Below, one piece after another: positions 60,672 through 64,000 of a stretch of DNA of 64,000 nt. Origin of the DNA: Simiduia curdlanivorans (GTDB lineage: Bacteria > Pseudomonadota > Gammaproteobacteria > Pseudomonadales > Cellvibrionaceae); contig NZ_JAUFQG010000004.1 in NCBI RefSeq assembly GCF_030409605.1, positions 248,001 through 312,000 on the forward strand, given 5' to 3'. Both the position numbers and the translations under genes were made by a program. The notes under the pieces were generated by a model, which saw nothing but the letters and a program-made list of their open reading frames with translations, searched no databases and had not been told where the DNA came from. How positions within the stretch are numbered: the stretch's first letter is position 1; each line of letters opens with the position of its first letter.

Positions 60672-63023
60672 TTATTTCAGTTCTACGGTGACCTTATTGA
60701 TCTTGCCGGTAAACTTGGTTTCATCTGGGCCATAGCCGATACCCAGAGCCACAGGGGTTTGGTTGTCTAGGCCCACATCGGCCGTCTCATCGGCCGAGAA
60801 AATCATGGGCTGGGTTTTTCCAATTCGCCCTTGCGCCACTTGCTTGCCGTTTACCAACAGCGTTGCCATGCCGCCTTTGCCTAAGCCGTCACCATCGTAG
60901 GCAAAGTTCAGCGTTACCGTTGATTTACCCGACGGCAGCGCCTTAGGGCTTTCCACTACAAAGCGCTCAAGGCCTAGCCAGTTGTATTCATAGGCTGGCT
61001 TGCCGTCGCGCATGTGCAGAGACCAACCACCGAAACGCCCGCCCTGAACCAAAATGGCACCGGAGGCGCCGGCCTTGGGTATTTCTAATTCAGCGGTGAG
61101 GGTTTTAGAGCGATTTTTCACGTTAATAAACGTGTTTTCCATCATCCCTTCCATGCCTTCGTATAAGGTCAATTCTGTGCGCCCGGCCATAAGGTCAGGG
61201 CGCCCAGCGAGCGCGGGGTTAACGCGTTCGATGGTGCGGTCGTCAATGGGCAGCACGTTATACTTTTGCGCTTCCTTCATGAACAGCGCCTTCATTTCCT
61301 TCAACTTTTCCGGCTGCTCGCTGGCAAGGTTGGTGGCTAGGCTAAAGTCCGCGTTGACGTTGTAAAGATCCCAAGTATCTTCTGCCAGTGGTTTTTGTTT
61401 CCCCGTTTGCCAAGGCGCGCGGTGAATGGTGCGAGCAAACCAGCCGTCGTGATAGATAGCGCGGTTACCAAAAATTTCGAAGTACTGGGTGGTGTGGCGA
61501 TCTTTTGCCGTTGCATCATTAAAGCTGTACACCATGCTGGTGCCTTCGAAGGGTATTTGCGCCGTGCCATTCACCACTTTGGGTTCGGGCAAGTTAGCCG
61601 CTTCCATAATGGTGGGGGCCACATCAATCACGTGGCTAAATTGTGTTCTTATGGCATTGCCTTTCTTAATGCCCTTGGGCCAATGAACCACGGTACCGTT
61701 GCGCGTGCCGCCGAAGTCAGAGGCGACTTGCTTAGTCCAGGCAAAAGGTGAATCAAACGCCACAGCCCAACCTGCAGACATGTGCGGGAAAGTTTCCTTG
61801 CTGCCCCACTTATCCATCAATGGCAGCAGGTCTTCAACTTTTTCCTGCACGCCGTTGAAGTAGGTCATTTCGTTGTACATACCCACCATGCCGCCTTCGG
61901 CGCTGGTACCGTTGTCACCGGCTATGTAAAAAATTAGCGTGTTGTCTAGCTCGCCAATTTCCTCAATGGCCGATACCAATCGACCTACGTTGTGATCTGT
62001 GTGGCCAACGAAACCGGCAAACACTTCTGCCTGGCGACGAAACAGTTTTTTATGGTCTTCGGGTAGGCTATCCCATGCCGGCAAATCAGCGGGGCGCGCT
62101 GGCAGCTTGGTATCTTTCGGAATAATGCCCTCGGCTTTTTGGCGCGCGAAACTGGCCTCGCGTACCTTGTCCCAGCCGGCATCAAACTTGCCGTGGAATT
62201 TCTGAATCCACTCTTTCGGTACATGGTGCGGCGCGTGCACGGCACCGGTGGCAAAGTACATAAAGAAAGGTTTGTCTGGCGTCATCGACTGCTGCGCCTT
62301 GACCCAATTCACCGCTTGATCGGTCATGTCTTCGGTGAAGTGGTAATCGTCTTTTTTCGGTGGGTTAACTTTCTTCACACCGTCGTAAATAAGCGGCGCC
62401 CATTGGTCGGTTTCACCACCAATGAAGCCGTAAAACTTGTCGAAACCCTGGCGTGTTGGCCAGCGATCGAAGGGCCCAGACACGCTGGTTTCCCAAGCGG
62501 CGGTTTCGTGCCACTTGCCGAAGGCGGCGGTGCTAAAACCGTTCAAGCGCAACATTTCAGCCAGCGGTGCAACTCTATTGGGAATAGCGCCGGTGTTACC
62601 TGGAAAGGCGGTGGCGGTTTCCATGATCGAACCCGCATTGGCGGTGTGGTGGTTGCGGCCAGACTTCAGCGCCACGCGGGTGGGCGAGCAAAGTGCGGTG
62701 GTATGGAAGTTGTTGTAGCGCAGGCCAGACTTGGCCAGGCCATTCAAGGTGGGCGTCGGAATGGGGCCGCCAAAAGCACTGGTAGCGCCGAAGCCTAAAT
62801 CGTCAATCAACACGATCACCACGTTGGGCGCACCCTTGGGCGCGGTCACCTGGAAGCGCGGCGGTGGCGTGGCCTTGCGAACATCGAGTTCGGCGCTAGC
62901 CGGGTAAACTGGCTCGGCAATGGGAAGTACGGTGCGGTCTACTGAGTCCGCGGCCACAGTACCCACACACAGGGGCGACAACAGTCCGATGGCAAATAAA
63001 CCTAGGCGTAAGTGCTTGTTCAT
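60672..63023 (-). CDS. Periplasmic arylsulfatase (family S1)
   Basis: 783 residues with a signal peptide (FAIGLLSPLCVGTVAA). The catalytic segment ALCSPTRVALKSGRNHH has the C-x-P-x-R motif; Cys112 would be converted to formylglycine. Metal ligands include the paired Asp in IVLIDDLGFG and Asp/Asn in IAGDNGTSAEG. The last ~150 residues form a beta-sandwich domain with GAILVQGGRFGGWSLHMRDGKPAYEYNWLG, seen in PAS-like arylsulfatases. It cleaves sulfate esters. No sulfatase-activating enzyme gene is in the window. Confidence 0.95.
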   Translation of the reverse strand: MNKHLRLGLFAIGLLSPLCVGTVAADSVDRTVLPIAEPVYPASAELDVRKATPPPRFQVTAPKGAPNVVIVLIDDLGFGATSAFGGPIPTPTLNGLAKSGLRYNNFHTTALCSPTRVALKSGRNHHTANAGSIMETATAFPGNTGAIPNRVAPLAEMLRLNGFSTAAFGKWHETAAWETSVSGPFDRWPTRQGFDKFYGFIGGETDQWAPLIYDGVKKVNPPKKDDYHFTEDMTDQAVNWVKAQQSMTPDKPFFMYFATGAVHAPHHVPKEWIQKFHGKFDAGWDKVREASFARQKAEGIIPKDTKLPARPADLPAWDSLPEDHKKLFRRQAEVFAGFVGHTDHNVGRLVSAIEEIGELDNTLIFYIAGDNGTSAEGGMVGMYNEMTYFNGVQEKVEDLLPLMDKWGSKETFPHMSAGWAVAFDSPFAWTKQVASDFGGTRNGTVVHWPKGIKKGNAIRTQFSHVIDVAPTIMEAANLPEPKVVNGTAQIPFEGTSMVYSFNDATAKDRHTTQYFEIFGNRAIYHDGWFARTIHRAPWQTGKQKPLAEDTWDLYNVNADFSLATNLASEQPEKLKEMKALFMKEAQKYNVLPIDDRTIERVNPALAGRPDLMAGRTELTLYEGMEGMMENTFINVKNRSKTLTAELEIPKAGASGAILVQGGRFGGWSLHMRDGKPAYEYNWLGLERFVVESPKALPSGKSTVTLNFAYDGDGLGKGGMATLLVNGKQVAQGRIGKTQPMIFSADETADVGLDNQTPVALGIGYGPDETKFTGKINKVTVELK

Positions 63024-63325
63024 CTTTTCTCCTTAAAAATGATCCCTAAAAATACCCACACGCAACTTTAGGATGGTTCGCACAAATGTACCAGTAATAA
63101 GTGACAGATTTGTGCTTTCTGTGAAATGAGTAACTCAGAGAGGATGCGTATACTCTGGAAAGCTGCCTGAGGCGGACTTTCTTGCTACCGCCGGTGGTGT
63201 TTAAAACATCTTCTAGCGCGGAAGCTTAAGTAATTGGATATCCATCAATGGGCATTCATCTGAACTTTTTTAGCCGCAAGGTGAGGGTAGCCCTGCAAGC
63301 TACAAAATAGTAGGTTGCAGGGAAC
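63024..63325. other. Intergenic gap upstream of the sulfatase
   Basis: 302 bp on the sulfatase promoter side. The only structure noticed is a GTTTAAAAC palindrome near 63200. No credible frame. Confidence 0.45.
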
Positions 63326-63730
63326 CTATGACGAAGGCGTTGAATGTGTACTTGCTAAGGTTTTGAGGCGGGTATTATATGCAGTTACATAAACAGCATT
63401 GTATTCATAACTTGAAATTCGCAACGCTAGATCATCTACATACAAGCCAAAAATACAAAACAGCTGAAAAGGCTGGGCATGATCGTTAAAGAGATAAGTC
63501 GCTTCATAAGCTGAAACGCCTAGATACTCACCGTCATACCGCAGAAAGTGCGCATGCCCATCCTGAAAATCCTCCTCCGCATCAGTAAAGCCCCTAGTTA
63601 AAGATGCAACAGGATCTTCAGCAGTGTTTATTAACGCTTGGCTTCTATTAACTTCCCAGTAAGCATAGAAAATCACAATAAAGAAGAGCGCTGCGCCTGC
63701 GATGATTAAATTTTTATACGAACTCGCCAC
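63326..63730 (-). CDS. Hypothetical single-helix membrane protein
   Basis: Start set at the GTG at 63730 (VASSYKNLIIAGAALFFIVIFYAYW), 134 residues, preceded by AGGA seven bases upstream. The longer frame to 63787 overlaps the subtilase C-terminus. One N-terminal membrane helix is followed by a soluble domain with YDGEYLGVSAYEATYLFN and RISSYEYNAVYVTAYNTR. No family recognised. It follows the subtilase stop by 10 bp, so the two are likely in one transcript. Confidence 0.65.
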   Translation of the reverse strand: MASSYKNLIIAGAALFFIVIFYAYWEVNRSQALINTAEDPVASLTRGFTDAEEDFQDGHAHFLRYDGEYLGVSAYEATYLFNDHAQPFQLFCIFGLYVDDLALRISSYEYNAVYVTAYNTRLKTLASTHSTPSS

Positions 63731-63740
63731 GAGGTAATCC

Positions 63741-64000
63741 TCACAAAACCAAACCCGCGCCAAACACCGAATCTCGCCCCGCTTCACCTAAGTCGATGGC
63801 TTGTTGCTCTAGTCCCTCGATGGCCTCCGTTAGCGCAGCGCCATTAGCCAGAGCGCAGGCAAGGCGCGCGGTGATGATGGGGGCGGCCATGGAAGTACCG
63901 GTTTCCCGGCCGAAGGCTGCGGACTGTTGCGCTGTTTGCGCGCGCGCCGTTACCACCGACACCCCCATGGCCGCGAAGGCGACCTGTTCGCCTTGGTTAG
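63741..64000 (-). CDS. Subtilisin-like serine protease (S8), C-terminal part only
   Basis: The frame is open to the window edge, so the N-terminus is missing. Visible: NQGEQVAFAAMGVSVVTARAQTAQQSAAFGRETGTSMAAPIITARLACALANG, with the catalytic Ser in GTSMAAP, then the usual end GEAGRDSVFGAGLVL. The Asp and His of the triad are outside the window. The hypothetical membrane gene is 10 bp downstream. Confidence 0.85.
   Translation of the reverse strand, partial: NQGEQVAFAAMGVSVVTARAQTAQQSAAFGRETGTSMAAPIITARLACALANGAALTEAIEGLEQQAIDLGEAGRDSVFGAGLVL

Overview
The window looks like chromosome from a free-living, polysaccharide-degrading gammaproteobacterium, probably marine and near Cellvibrionaceae/Cellvibrionales. 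This is inferred from multi-modular GH5 enzymes with CBM6 modules and PEPEPE linkers, TonB-dependent receptors, a Vibrio TonB2-like energiser with DUF3450 and TtpC-like proteins, and RND and MacAB pumps. No rRNA, tRNA, CRISPR array or phage gene was recognised.

Layout: (1) 1-1628, partial M19 dipeptidase and flavin reductase. (2) 1924-9261, bacterial alpha-2-macroglobulin and PBP1C, a periplasmic defence/peptidoglycan pair. (3) 9305-10725, a complete IS4-type element with 18-bp inverted repeats and a 12-bp target duplication, inserted in the loop of a bidirectional intrinsic terminator shared by pbpC and hppD. (4) 10767-15919, hppD, a SIMPL protein, an aldose-epimerase-like protein, an M50 metalloprotease and a small membrane protein. 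(5) 16117-21293, an overlapping four-gene operon: outer-membrane porin, small PstS-like binding protein, PAS-GGDEF cyclase, and a protein with degenerate GGDEF and intact EAL. It reads as an envelope-to-cytoplasm c-di-GMP sensing unit and is the best candidate for an undescribed system. (6) 21590-32255, a DUF4124 protein, an RND pump with adaptor, a divergent NemR-like TetR regulator with visible operators, and a macA-macB-OMF operon. (7) 32308-42153, iron acquisition: a PepSY protein, a TPR-TonB-ExbD-ExbB-TtpC-DUF3450 cluster, and a divergent Fiu-like receptor with a PiuC/YbiX hydroxylase. One Fur-box-like site overlaps the -35 elements of both divergent promoters. (8) 42624-46945, a LysR/MFS pair with a palindromic T-N11-A site, an AhpD-like protein, a possible subtilase relic, and two tandem Rnk-like proteins. 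(9) 47003-59156, a beta-glucan utilisation locus: secreted GH5-CBM6-CBM6-ricin, lipoprotein GH3, lipoprotein GH5-FN3-CBM6, a TonB-dependent receptor and a membrane AraC regulator. (10) 59371-64000, HAD lipoprotein, hypothetical proteins, arylsulfatase, and the C-terminus of a subtilase.

Starts were moved inside the longest ORF where a Shine-Dalgarno sequence, signal peptide or family length supported it. All functional calls come from motif reading and memory of families; no database search was run.
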